A stretch of 23,010 nt of DNA from a virus. The DNA lies in IMG/VR virus record IMGVR_UViG_3300042691_020068, positions 1-23,010 of that record; one strand, 5' to 3'. A program made the position numbers and the translations under genes. How positions within the stretch are numbered: position 1 is the first letter of the stretch; each line of letters opens with the position of its first letter. Below are positions 7,713 through 14,580 of this stretch, piece after piece. The notes below the pieces were generated by a model. It made no database searches, had not been told where the DNA came from, and saw only the letters and a list, made by a program, of their open reading frames with translations.

Positions 7713-9071
7713 TTAATTAAGTCTTATACCCATTTGTGATAAGAAATCACTTATATCATCATCAGTCGAGTCATCATTACCGTGTTTTTTCATAAATTCA
7801 TCCATTTCTTTTCTAAAATATGATGTTGATTTTGTAACTTCATCACCTTTTAATTTACCTGAAATATCATAAAACATTGCACCCAACAATCGCTTACCAT
7901 CTTCGGTTTCTCCCATTATTTCTTTAAATAAAAGTAAAAATTCTTTTCTCTCTAAATTTAGAATATTAACGTAGATATATGTTTGAAGTCTTTTTTCAAA
8001 AAATCTTTTTCTTACATTATTTTCTAAAGATCTAGGAAATTGTTTAATTAATTTTCTCCAAATTGCGGGACCTAATCTAATATCCCATATTTCATGAATA
8101 ACTTGATCCTCTAACTCTCTTGCTGATTTATATAGTTCGATATCTCTACCACTTTTAAAACTACTTGATTTAGGGATTGCCAAATATTCCATAATTCCTT
8201 TAACAGCCTCATGTATTAAAAATGGAAAAACAACCGCCTCAGCATGTATTGTTGGTGGATTTGTAGATGTATCAACTCTTGTTTTACCCGCAGCACCTTT
8301 ACCTGAACTACTTGCTGATGATAACATACTTTCATCATATTGCCAATATCCTAACATCATTGTTGAAACAAGAAAACCATATTTTTCTACAACATTTGGT
8401 ACACCAATAACTTTTGTTACAATATTTTCAAATTTTTTAAAGGCGTATGTGGCATCAATTGATGATCCTTGAGTTAAGGCATTTGCCAAACGTCTTTTCG
8501 CCCTTTCTAAATCTAAATCACCATCATTAAAATCATTTGTTAATTCTTCTTCTTTTTGTTCTAATTCTTGTTTATTCTTTGGTTTTTGAAAACTTGATCC
8601 TTCTCTTTTAAATTTAAAATCAAATTGTACTTTTAACATTGGTTTACCTTCTTGATCTAAAACTGGTTCACCATTTCTATTTCTCTTTATTAATTCAGGA
8701 AACATATTTACCATCATTCTTTCACACAATTTAATTAACGTCCCCTCTTTTCCTGTTTCGGCCCTAATAAGTTCAGACAACATACCAAAAGCCCTCATAG
8801 ATAATTGACCATATGTTTCAGATGTACCAACACCAATATCACTAACACCAGTAAATTCAGATAATTTATTTAACGCATTTTTATATTGATCGCTCGCTAA
8901 TAATTCTTCATAATTTGAATATCCTTCTCCTGTATCTGGAAAATCAACTTTTTTAAATGATGTATCTCTTGTTGAAAGACTTCTTTCTACACTTGGGTCA
9001 GGTCTACTTGGACCATCGAATTGCATATCTTCATTTGTTTGATACTTATTAATCTTTTTTTTATTTGACAT
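7713..9071 (-). CDS. Probable virion structural protein, 452 aa, uncharacterised
   Basis: I do not recognise a named family. The N-terminus is hydrophilic and probably disordered (about 1-50). A folded, mostly helical body follows, with a Ser/Ala/Gly-rich segment around 250-262 and a charged helical region near 165-195. The C-terminus ends in an Asp-rich tail and SQMGIRLN. There is no signal peptide, membrane segment or nucleotide-binding motif. It precedes terminase, where T4 carries small terminase and neck genes, but is too long for a typical small terminase (T4 gp16 is about 164 residues). A head, neck or packaging-linked virion role is the best guess from position. It is the last gene of a unit ending in a strong terminator. 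Confidence 0.65.
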   Translation of the reverse strand: MSNKKKINKYQTNEDMQFDGPSRPDPSVERSLSTRDTSFKKVDFPDTGEGYSNYEELLASDQYKNALNKLSEFTGVSDIGVGTSETYGQLSMRAFGMLSELIRAETGKEGTLIKLCERMMVNMFPELIKRNRNGEPVLDQEGKPMLKVQFDFKFKREGSSFQKPKNKQELEQKEEELTNDFNDGDLDLERAKRRLANALTQGSSIDATYAFKKFENIVTKVIGVPNVVEKYGFLVSTMMLGYWQYDESMLSSASSSGKGAAGKTRVDTSTNPPTIHAEAVVFPFLIHEAVKGIMEYLAIPKSSSFKSGRDIELYKSARELEDQVIHEIWDIRLGPAIWRKLIKQFPRSLENNVRKRFFEKRLQTYIYVNILNLERKEFLLLFKEIMGETEDGKRLLGAMFYDISGKLKGDEVTKSTSYFRKEMDEFMKKHGNDDSTDDDISDFLSQMGIRLN

Positions 9072-9084
9072 TTTATATTTTTTT

Positions 9085-9933
9085 TTATAATCCTAAAATA
9101 TTATAACTTTTTAAAAAATCAGGTAAATCATCACCTCTTTTTTTCATTTTTGGTTGAGGGTCACCTACAGGACCTGGTTCATCAAATGGGTCACTAAATG
9201 GATCGTCGTCAGGTTCTACACGTGGATCATCAACATCAGGTAAAACTTCAGGTTCTGCGATACCAGGTTGAGGTTGTTCATGTAATTTTATTTTAATAAT
9301 TTCCATTATTTCATTTTTTGTTGTTACCGGATGATAATTATTTTCTACCAATTTTTCAACCCAATTTTTTGTTTCACTATGTTCTTTTAATTTTTTTAAT
9401 GTCATGGCCAATCTAGCTCTTTGACCTAATTTACCACCTTTTTTAGATGCTGATTTTAATTTTTCGGCAGGTATTTTTTCATCTTTTTTAACACCAAGAG
9501 CCTTTTTCAAAGATCCTTTTTTAGATGGGTCAATTGCTTTTTGAATCCATTTTTCAGATTCTTTAACTTCGGATTTTTTACCTTTTCTTAACAATTCAAA
9601 ATCTTGTTTGTCGATTTTTTTGTTTTTATTTTTATCTAAAGCGGATAATTGTTTTTCTGTTGGTTTTTTCTTTTCTTCTTTCATTTCGGATTCCTTTTTA
9701 ACCGCAGTTATAGTTTTATCAGTCGGATTTTGACTAATTGTGTAACCCTTCGGACTTCCTGGTAAATCACCGATGCCATCAATTCTCCAAGATTGTTTTG
9801 CTGGTAGTGGTATTGCCGCTTCACCTAACATTCTTTCACATAGATCTTTGAGTTGTCTATCATTAAAATTAACCAATGTTTTCGTGGTAAGACCTTCTTT
9901 TACAAGTCTTTTTACCATATCACTTCTTGTCAT
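9085..9933 (-). CDS. Lysine-rich protein with EF-hand-like loop and WIQxAI / LGxRARLAxTL motif
   Basis: This 282-residue protein has modular composition. Residues 100-111 form a canonical 12-position EF-hand/dockerin-type loop (Asp100, Asn102, Asn104, Ile107, Asp108, Asp111), so calcium binding is plausible. Residues 129-183 carry WIQKAI, then KKGSLKKALGV and LGQRARLAMTLKKL, a basic module I have seen repeatedly in phage proteins, sometimes as a stand-alone small protein. Residues 220-262 are Pro/Asp-rich linker. The protein probably belongs to the virion or binds nucleic acid, but this is inference. It overlaps the upstream gene by 4 nt and ends 13 nt before the next, so it is translationally coupled. 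Confidence 0.65.
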   Translation of the reverse strand: MTRSDMVKRLVKEGLTTKTLVNFNDRQLKDLCERMLGEAAIPLPAKQSWRIDGIGDLPGSPKGYTISQNPTDKTITAVKKESEMKEEKKKPTEKQLSALDKNKNKKIDKQDFELLRKGKKSEVKESEKWIQKAIDPSKKGSLKKALGVKKDEKIPAEKLKSASKKGGKLGQRARLAMTLKKLKEHSETKNWVEKLVENNYHPVTTKNEIMEIIKIKLHEQPQPGIAEPEVLPDVDDPRVEPDDDPFSDPFDEPGPVGDPQPKMKKRGDDLPDFLKSYNILGL

Positions 9934-10331
9934 ATTGTTTTAAATTTAATTTCTTCATTTATTAATTGATAACCTCTTTCTTTTAATTTTTTAGTTACAC
10001 TATCTAAATTTTCACCAAATTTAAATGTTAATCTGTTATTATCGGTATCTGGATTAAATTTTTCCCAAGCCAAGGAAATTACACCGTCAACAGCATCAAT
10101 AACTCCGAAATAATCGGAGTTTTGAACAAGATCTAATTCTATATCACTATTTTTTAATAAACCAATCAAATCAATATATTCAACATCTGGTGATTTAGAA
10201 TTAGTGGAAATTGAGGCTGGAATTACAAACCACTCATCATTATCAAGCTCAGTAGATTTACTAAAAATAAATTCATACTGTTTTTGACCTTTGTAATCTT
10301 CACCAATTTCATTAACATATATTAGTAACAT
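9930..10331 (-). CDS. Uncharacterised 133-aa protein
   Basis: I do not recognise this protein. It is acidic, with alternating hydrophobic patterns that suggest beta structure (for example YEFIFSKSTELDNDEWFVIPA). Aromatic-rich segments and a C-terminal DSVTKKLKERGYQLINEEI helix follow. No catalytic motif is apparent. It lies 2 nt after the stop of the proline-rich gene and overlaps the next gene by 4 nt, so all three are one translationally coupled group in the virion-gene block. Confidence 0.6.
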   Translation of the reverse strand: MLLIYVNEIGEDYKGQKQYEFIFSKSTELDNDEWFVIPASISTNSKSPDVEYIDLIGLLKNSDIELDLVQNSDYFGVIDAVDGVISLAWEKFNPDTDNNRLTFKFGENLDSVTKKLKERGYQLINEEIKFKTI

Positions 10332-10333
10332 TT

Positions 10334-11434
10334 TTATTCAAAATATTTACGTAATGTTTCACCAATTCTTTTATTTATTTCATCTTGCATTTCATCAAGA
10401 TCTAATTCTTTTTCACTAATATCACCTAAATCATTATATTTTTCTAAATCACCTAAATCTTCTGTAAAATCATATTCATTATTTTCATCATCACCCACTA
10501 CTGGTGATTTAATAAAATCATTTAATTTATCCATAGTTTCATTTAGATCATCTTCTGTGGATTTTGTTTCATTAGATTCGTCACTATCACTTACTTCAGG
10601 AGTTTTTTCTTTATCACTTTTTGGTGTTTCACTGGAAGTGTCTTCTTCATTATCCCTATCAAATTTTTCACGTACTTCTTCAATATCCTCATCTTCTAAT
10701 GAATCCAAATTTACAGCAGATATAACCATATTTAAAACATATTTTATATCATCACTTTCTAATTTTTCTCTTTGATCTCTTAATTCTTGTCCTAATTTAC
10801 CTGAAAATTTTTGTATATCTGACATATAATCAGATCTCTTACTTTCTTTTTCACCAGATTCAGATCCCATATCATCAGTAGATGGAGGAGGAGGTACATC
10901 AGATCCCATATCATCAGTAGATGGGGGTGCTGGCATATCAGATCCCATATCATCAGTAGATGGGGGTGCTGGCATATCAGATCCCATATCATCAGTAGAT
11001 GGAGGAGGTGGGGGAGGTGGGGTTGAACCCATATCATCAGTAGATGGTGGAGGTGGAGTTGACCCCATATCATCACCCGATTCTTCTTTTTTGGGTTTTA
11101 AAATATATTTTTTAGCCTCCTGTAAATTTTCTTGACCAACAAGTAAATCTAATCTTTTTAACGCTTCAGCATATGAAGAAAATTTATTTTTGTTTTTCAT
11201 GAATAACCCACCAATATAATCTAGTGAATTTTCATTTAAACCTTTCTTTATATAGTATCCGTCTTTTTCTTTAACGATACCAAAAACACCGTTAAAAGAT
11301 TCTTTTACTATTTCTGCTTTTTTATTGTTTACTGTTGATTTTTGAGGGTTATTATAATAAGTTAATTCAAGGATTCTTTTTAATTTGTCGTCACCTTTTA
11401 ACTTTTCACTACCCAATGGTTTTAAATCTCCCAT
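10334..11434 (-). CDS. Probable virion protein with Pro-rich STDDMGS repeats, 366 aa
   Basis: The N-terminal part (about 1-115) is folded, with FGIVKEKDGYYIK and DYIGGLF followed by SSYAEALKRLDLLVG, a combination I associate with phage structural proteins of unknown role. Residues 121-192 are repeats of PPSTDDMGSDMPA-type units with Pro runs. The C-terminal half is very acidic and helical, rich in Asp/Glu/Ser. No enzyme motif or membrane segment is seen. The repeats look like a flexible, extended linker. It leads a group of four genes (11434 to 7713), preceded by a GTATTTATA box at 11468-11476. Part of its repeat mRNA is complementary to a candidate small RNA at about 16643-16747. Confidence 0.65.
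   Translation of the reverse strand: MGDLKPLGSEKLKGDDKLKRILELTYYNNPQKSTVNNKKAEIVKESFNGVFGIVKEKDGYYIKKGLNENSLDYIGGLFMKNKNKFSSYAEALKRLDLLVGQENLQEAKKYILKPKKEESGDDMGSTPPPPSTDDMGSTPPPPPPPSTDDMGSDMPAPPSTDDMGSDMPAPPSTDDMGSDVPPPPSTDDMGSESGEKESKRSDYMSDIQKFSGKLGQELRDQREKLESDDIKYVLNMVISAVNLDSLEDEDIEEVREKFDRDNEEDTSSETPKSDKEKTPEVSDSDESNETKSTEDDLNETMDKLNDFIKSPVVGDDENNEYDFTEDLGDLEKYNDLGDISEKELDLDEMQDEINKRIGETLRKYFE
10859..11074 (-). repeat. 39-bp in-frame tandem repeats
   Basis: The plus strand shows repeated AGATCCCATATCATCAGTAG-type units of 39 bp with varying purine-rich interiors; two adjacent copies are essentially identical. They encode the 13-residue PPSTDDMGS units of the 366-aa protein. They are in frame and without spacers, so they are coding repeats and not a CRISPR. 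Confidence 0.9.
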
Positions 11435-11467
11435 GTTAATTTTTTAAAATAATGATTATTCTTATCC

Positions 11468-11476
11468 TATAAATAC
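11468..11476 (-). promoter_or_regulatory. GTATTTATA box upstream of 366-aa gene
   Basis: The minus strand reads GTATTTATA 33 nt before the ATG at 11434, in the 67-nt gap after the nucleotidyltransferase gene. It is an exact copy of the boxes at 1746, 2505 and 5843. Confidence 0.45.
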
Positions 11477-11501
11477 AAGGATATATGTAAAAAATTATTG
11501 T

Positions 11502-12287
11502 TTATTGTTCTGTTATAGATAATTTTTTATCTATTATCTTACTTTTCAAGTTCAATAATTTTTCAATATATCCATTTCTTCTTAAAAGTTTAAATGTTAA
11601 ATTTTCATAAGAATACTCGCCACCTGATTCTAAACCACTTTGTCTAAAATTTTTTATTTTTTTATATAATTTAGAAGTATCGTCACTAATATCTTTATTT
11701 TGACTTAATTTATCTATCAAATCGTCTATTTGTTTACCATATTCTTCACCTTTTTGAATGATTTTGTTATCATCGATGTTAGGATTTGTTTTTTCTGGTT
11801 TTATAACCCATTTATTATTAAGAATAGAATAAACACCAGAAGATACGTGATCTTGATGTAAATCTTGAATATATATTTCCAAATCAAAACCTTTTATTTT
11901 TATATTATGTTTTGATTTCCAAACTTTTTCTTTTGAATCAAAAAAATCTTCAATTATTTTATGTAAAATAGTAGAATCTGAATTTTTTTTATTATCAAAT
12001 TCATCCATATCAATAATAATATGTAAATCAACATCTGAAAATTCGGACCAATTATAATTTGATAAAGATCCCGTTAGAACAACATCGTGAACAAAAAATT
12101 CGACATCAATAAAATCAAGATATTCATTAGATATTTCAAGTAATTTTTTTCTAATATCTTCATGTATTTTATAATCACCATTATTTTTTTTGAAAATAGA
12201 AGGACATAATATTGGTTTTGATTTAAAAGATTTTATGATCTTTTTATCTAATTCTTTATCTTCTATTAGTTCTTCAAACAAACTCAT
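11502..12287 (-). CDS. Nucleotidyltransferase-fold protein
   Basis: This 261-residue protein has the signature of the polymerase-beta-like nucleotidyltransferase fold. LTGSLSNYNWSEFSDVDLHI (71-90) gives the Gly73-Ser74 helix cap and the Asp85/Asp87 metal-binding pair, and Asp135 in FDLEIYIQD is the likely third carboxylate. A C-terminal helical part (about 175-255) follows. All three catalytic acidic residues are present, so it should be active, transferring a nucleotide to an RNA, protein or small-molecule acceptor that cannot be told from sequence. Its start overlaps the stop of the KTSC gene by 4 nt, so the pair is coupled. Confidence 0.8.
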   Translation of the reverse strand: MSLFEELIEDKELDKKIIKSFKSKPILCPSIFKKNNGDYKIHEDIRKKLLEISNEYLDFIDVEFFVHDVVLTGSLSNYNWSEFSDVDLHIIIDMDEFDNKKNSDSTILHKIIEDFFDSKEKVWKSKHNIKIKGFDLEIYIQDLHQDHVSSGVYSILNNKWVIKPEKTNPNIDDNKIIQKGEEYGKQIDDLIDKLSQNKDISDDTSKLYKKIKNFRQSGLESGGEYSYENLTFKLLRRNGYIEKLLNLKSKIIDKKLSITEQ

Positions 12288-12529
12288 TTTACTTTTTTGT
12301 ATTTATAATTCTTCGCAATATTTGCGTTAAAATATTTTCCTTGAGATTCTGCCAATCTTAATTTAGTGAAAACTTCCCAAGGTACTTTATTATACTCATA
12401 AATACCTCCATTATTGAAAGTTATCATAAGATCTTCATTTTCTGTATTATATGAAGCCGATTTTAAATTGGATGAGTTTATTTCAATACTGATAACTTTA
12501 CCTTCGATTTTTTCTGATATAATTCCCAT
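12284..12529 (-). CDS. KTSC domain protein
   Basis: This 81-residue protein is essentially a single KTSC domain. INSSNLKSASYN (17-28) is the first strand pair, LMITFNNGGIYEYNKVP (34-50) matches the L-x-V-x-F-x-x-G-x-x-Y-x-Y-x-x-VP core, and AESQGKYFNANI (60-71) is the terminal motif. KTSC domains are small stand-alone or fused modules of unsettled function. It overlaps the nucleotidyltransferase gene by 4 nt, suggesting joint use. Upstream, the hairpin at 12570-12598 terminates the preceding unit, so a promoter should lie at 12530-12570, where GTATATTATA is a weak candidate. Confidence 0.8.
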   Translation of the reverse strand: MGIISEKIEGKVISIEINSSNLKSASYNTENEDLMITFNNGGIYEYNKVPWEVFTKLRLAESQGKYFNANIAKNYKYKKVK

Positions 12530-12569
12530 AATAATATTTTTATTATAATATACGAAATATATTGGAAAT

Positions 12570-12598
12570 AAAAAACCCCTAACTTTAGGGGTTTTTTT
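12570..12598. terminator. Bidirectional Rho-independent terminator
   Basis: The stem CCCCTA / TAGGGG with a four-base loop is flanked by A6 on the left and T7 on the right. It lies just after the stop of the 173-aa gene, which is transcribed leftward, so the functional direction is minus. Confidence 0.85.
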
Positions 12599-12616
12599 AA
12601 TTTTATATCCTAAATA

Positions 12617-13138
12617 TTAGAATCCAATACCTAAATTGGCATTAAGTAAAAACGTTTTAAATTGTTCAGCAACACTTGATTGTCCGGCACCATGTCTAAC
12701 ACCAAATTGATCAATTGGTACACTTATTATAATTTTTGTGTTCGAATCAGCTTCATCTATTTTTTTTAAATCAAAAGTAAATGGATAAGTCTTTTGTACT
12801 GTCTGCAATATACTCATATTATTCTTTATATGTGTTTTCATTTTATCTGTTAAATATATAGTAGCGGTAGCATCGGAAAGGTTATTTGGTGAGCCCTGAT
12901 CTGACGATGTATTTTCAACTGTATACAATACATTACCCCCTTCATCTTTACATTGAAACTTTTTATTATTTACATCTTCAATCCCTTTTGTTTCTTCTTT
13001 AAATTGAGTCACAACATTAGCCCAGTCAGATGGTGGTAATTGGTCTTCTTTTAAATAATGTTTATTTGATGCTTTTTTGTGCATTTCAAGAATTCTTACT
13101 CTTTCTGTTTCACTTATTTTTTCATAAAAATTTTTCAT
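12617..13138 (-). CDS. Uncharacterised 173-aa protein
   Basis: I do not recognise a family. The N-terminus, with an EKISETERVRILEMHKKA-like helix, is a type of start I have seen in several unrelated phage proteins. The rest alternates charged loops and beta-like stretches (NVLYTVENTSSD, ATIYLTDKM, TKIIISVPIDQFG) and ends in a glycine-containing hydrophobic tail. There is no signal peptide or catalytic motif. It forms a monocistronic unit, with terminators on both sides (12570-12598 and 13162-13189) and an ATATTTATA box at 13152-13160 before its ATG. Confidence 0.6.
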   Translation of the reverse strand: MKNFYEKISETERVRILEMHKKASNKHYLKEDQLPPSDWANVVTQFKEETKGIEDVNNKKFQCKDEGGNVLYTVENTSSDQGSPNNLSDATATIYLTDKMKTHIKNNMSILQTVQKTYPFTFDLKKIDEADSNTKIIISVPIDQFGVRHGAGQSSVAEQFKTFLLNANLGIGF

Positions 13139-13151
13139 AAATAATTTTTAT

Positions 13152-13160
13152 TATAAATAT
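13152..13160 (-). promoter_or_regulatory. ATATTTATA box upstream of 173-aa gene
   Basis: The minus strand reads ATATTTATA ending 13 nt before the ATG at 13138, directly after the terminator of the Hsp20 gene. The position supports a promoter role because the upstream unit is terminated. Confidence 0.45.
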
Positions 13161-13161
13161 T

Positions 13162-13189
13162 AAAAAACCCCGAAAAAGTTCGGGGTTTT
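13162..13189. terminator. Bidirectional Rho-independent terminator after Hsp20 gene
   Basis: The stem CCCCGAA / TTCGGGG with loop AAAG is flanked by A6 and T4. The hairpin begins 4 nt past the stop codon of the leftward-transcribed Hsp20 gene. Confidence 0.88.
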
Positions 13190-13192
13190 AAT

Positions 13193-13552
13193 TTAATTAA
13201 GAGAAATTAGTTTTTCCAAAGATTTTTTCTTTGATAATGGTAGTAATAATTCTAATACACCATTTTCAACCTTTCCTTCGATTTGATTTTCATTAATTTC
13301 ATCTGGTAATGTGTAGGTCTTTGTGAAATTACCAACAAAAGTAGATCCACCTTCTTTTTCAAATGTAATCTTCAATGTACTGTCTTTAACAGTAATCTTA
13401 AGATCATCTTTTTTTAAACCAGGAACTGAAATTAAAATTTTGTACTCGGTTTCTGTTTTATCAATCTTTGTTTTAGGATAGGTAAAATTTGTTTCATTTT
13501 CAAACAACCTATCAACTGCCTGAAAAAATGGGTCTTTAAATAATGTAATCAT
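13193..13552 (-). CDS. Small heat-shock protein (Hsp20 / alpha-crystallin family)
   Basis: This 119-residue protein has a short N-terminal arm (MITLFKDPFFQAVDRLFENE) and then an alpha-crystallin domain from about 35 to 107. Within it are ILISVPGLKKDDLKITVKDSTL (39-60) and the family hallmark ENGVLELLLPL (96-106). The short C-terminal tail has LISL as a possible I-x-I-like anchor. The ATG at 13552 is chosen over a frame extension to 13573 that begins with TTG. Such proteins hold unfolded proteins, and phage copies may help virion assembly or survive host stress (inference). It stands as a single-gene unit before a terminator. Confidence 0.88.
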   Translation of the reverse strand: MITLFKDPFFQAVDRLFENETNFTYPKTKIDKTETEYKILISVPGLKKDDLKITVKDSTLKITFEKEGGSTFVGNFTKTYTLPDEINENQIEGKVENGVLELLLPLSKKKSLEKLISLN

Positions 13553-13616
13553 GGTATATATTTTTTTCCACAAAAAATCAATAACTATACCATTTAATAT
13601 GTTATGACAAATTGTC

Positions 13617-14492
13617 TTATCTTTTTATTTTAATCTGACTACTTGTCACATTAGTAATGTCATCATTAACATCTTTAATACGAATCCTATTGTTTCTTAT
13701 AAAAATTTGATCATCAGATATTTTTTTACCATTTTTATTTAAAAAGGAAGAATTACTTCTATTATCTTTTAAAGATTTTTGAATAATATTGATAATATGA
13801 AAAGGTAAGTTTGTTTCGTCCTGACTTATTTTTTTATCTAATTGATTCCAATATGTGATTTCATTATTTCTAAATGATTTATGTACCGCAGTTTTTTTAC
13901 CTGTTTTCATATTAATAACATAGACCAGTATCCCATTTCTTGTGTAATTATCAAAATATTCAGGACTATTTTCTGCAACTGTACACCATTTAGTATTTGA
14001 ACCATATTTTTTTGATGACTGATGTGTCAACGGTTTTAATATCAACCACTCATCGTCTTTGAATAATTCAATTATTTGTCCCTCCAATTCTTTTTCAAAT
14101 TCTTTTATTTCAGCAATTGACATCGATGATTTAATTTGTGAAAATGATTTATATGTACTAAGATCATTATTAGATATTAAATTTTTTTCATTATATTCAC
14201 AAAACTTTTGATATGATTTTAAATCATCTAATCCTATCATATTTTCCATAAAAGAATGGTAAAATAATAAATGATCTTCAGGAATATTTTTTATATCTTC
14301 TTCAGATATATTAAATTCTTCATTTAAGAATTTTTTTATTTCTTTTATGTGTTGTTTATGTTTTTTTTCATTTTTTATTACTCTTAATAATGTTTCCACA
14401 TATTTTGTCCTTTTTGTGCAAAGAATTGACAATAATTCAATAATATTAATATTATTTTTCTCATCATTTTTTAATTGTTTGATCTTTGACAT
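13617..14492 (-). CDS. Phage protein with TKWCT motif, function unknown
   Basis: This is a 291-residue protein. The N-terminal half (1-145) is charged and helical. The second half starts with EWLILKPLTHQSSKKYG and has SNTKWCTVAEN (165-175), followed by YFDNYTRNGILVYVIN and a KKTAVH segment. This pattern (G-x-x-TKWCT, then F-x-x-Y and a hydrophobic strand) recurs in phage proteins I have seen annotated as hypothetical; the activity is unknown. It is the first minus-strand gene from the divergent junction at 14493-14580, and would share a regulatory region with the Clp gene. No terminator is evident between it and the Hsp20 gene. Confidence 0.65.
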   Translation of the reverse strand: MSKIKQLKNDEKNNINIIELLSILCTKRTKYVETLLRVIKNEKKHKQHIKEIKKFLNEEFNISEEDIKNIPEDHLLFYHSFMENMIGLDDLKSYQKFCEYNEKNLISNNDLSTYKSFSQIKSSMSIAEIKEFEKELEGQIIELFKDDEWLILKPLTHQSSKKYGSNTKWCTVAENSPEYFDNYTRNGILVYVINMKTGKKTAVHKSFRNNEITYWNQLDKKISQDETNLPFHIINIIQKSLKDNRSNSSFLNKNGKKISDDQIFIRNNRIRIKDVNDDITNVTSSQIKIKR

Positions 14493-14555
14493 GTGTTCTT
14501 TATGATAATTATTAAAATTGTGAATAATTCATTTTTTTTTTAACTTAAAAAAACT

Positions 14556-14563
14556 TATTTTTG
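14556..14563 (+). promoter_or_regulatory. TATTTTTG candidate -7 box before Clp gene
   Basis: TATTTTTG fits the Bacteroidetes TAnnTTTG -7 element and ends 17 nt before the Clp ATG, in the 88-nt divergent spacer. There is no clean TTG at -33 (TTAAC lies near the expected place), so this is a moderate candidate. The spacer shows nothing else that I can name. Confidence 0.4.
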
Positions 14564-14580
14564 TAATAAATTAATTAAAT

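Noticed and set aside
10859-11074. CRISPR-like direct repeats
   Set aside because: Units are contiguous, in frame, and the varying parts are not unique spacers; they encode a Pro-rich linker.
10557-11076. ORFs on both strands over the STDDMGS repeat region
   Set aside because: They are alternate readings of a repetitive coding region; the 366-aa frame is the one with normal flanking protein sequence.
13553-13573. TTG-started extension of the Hsp20 gene
   Set aside because: The ATG at 13552 gives a typical short Hsp20 N-terminus and seven extra residues add nothing conserved.
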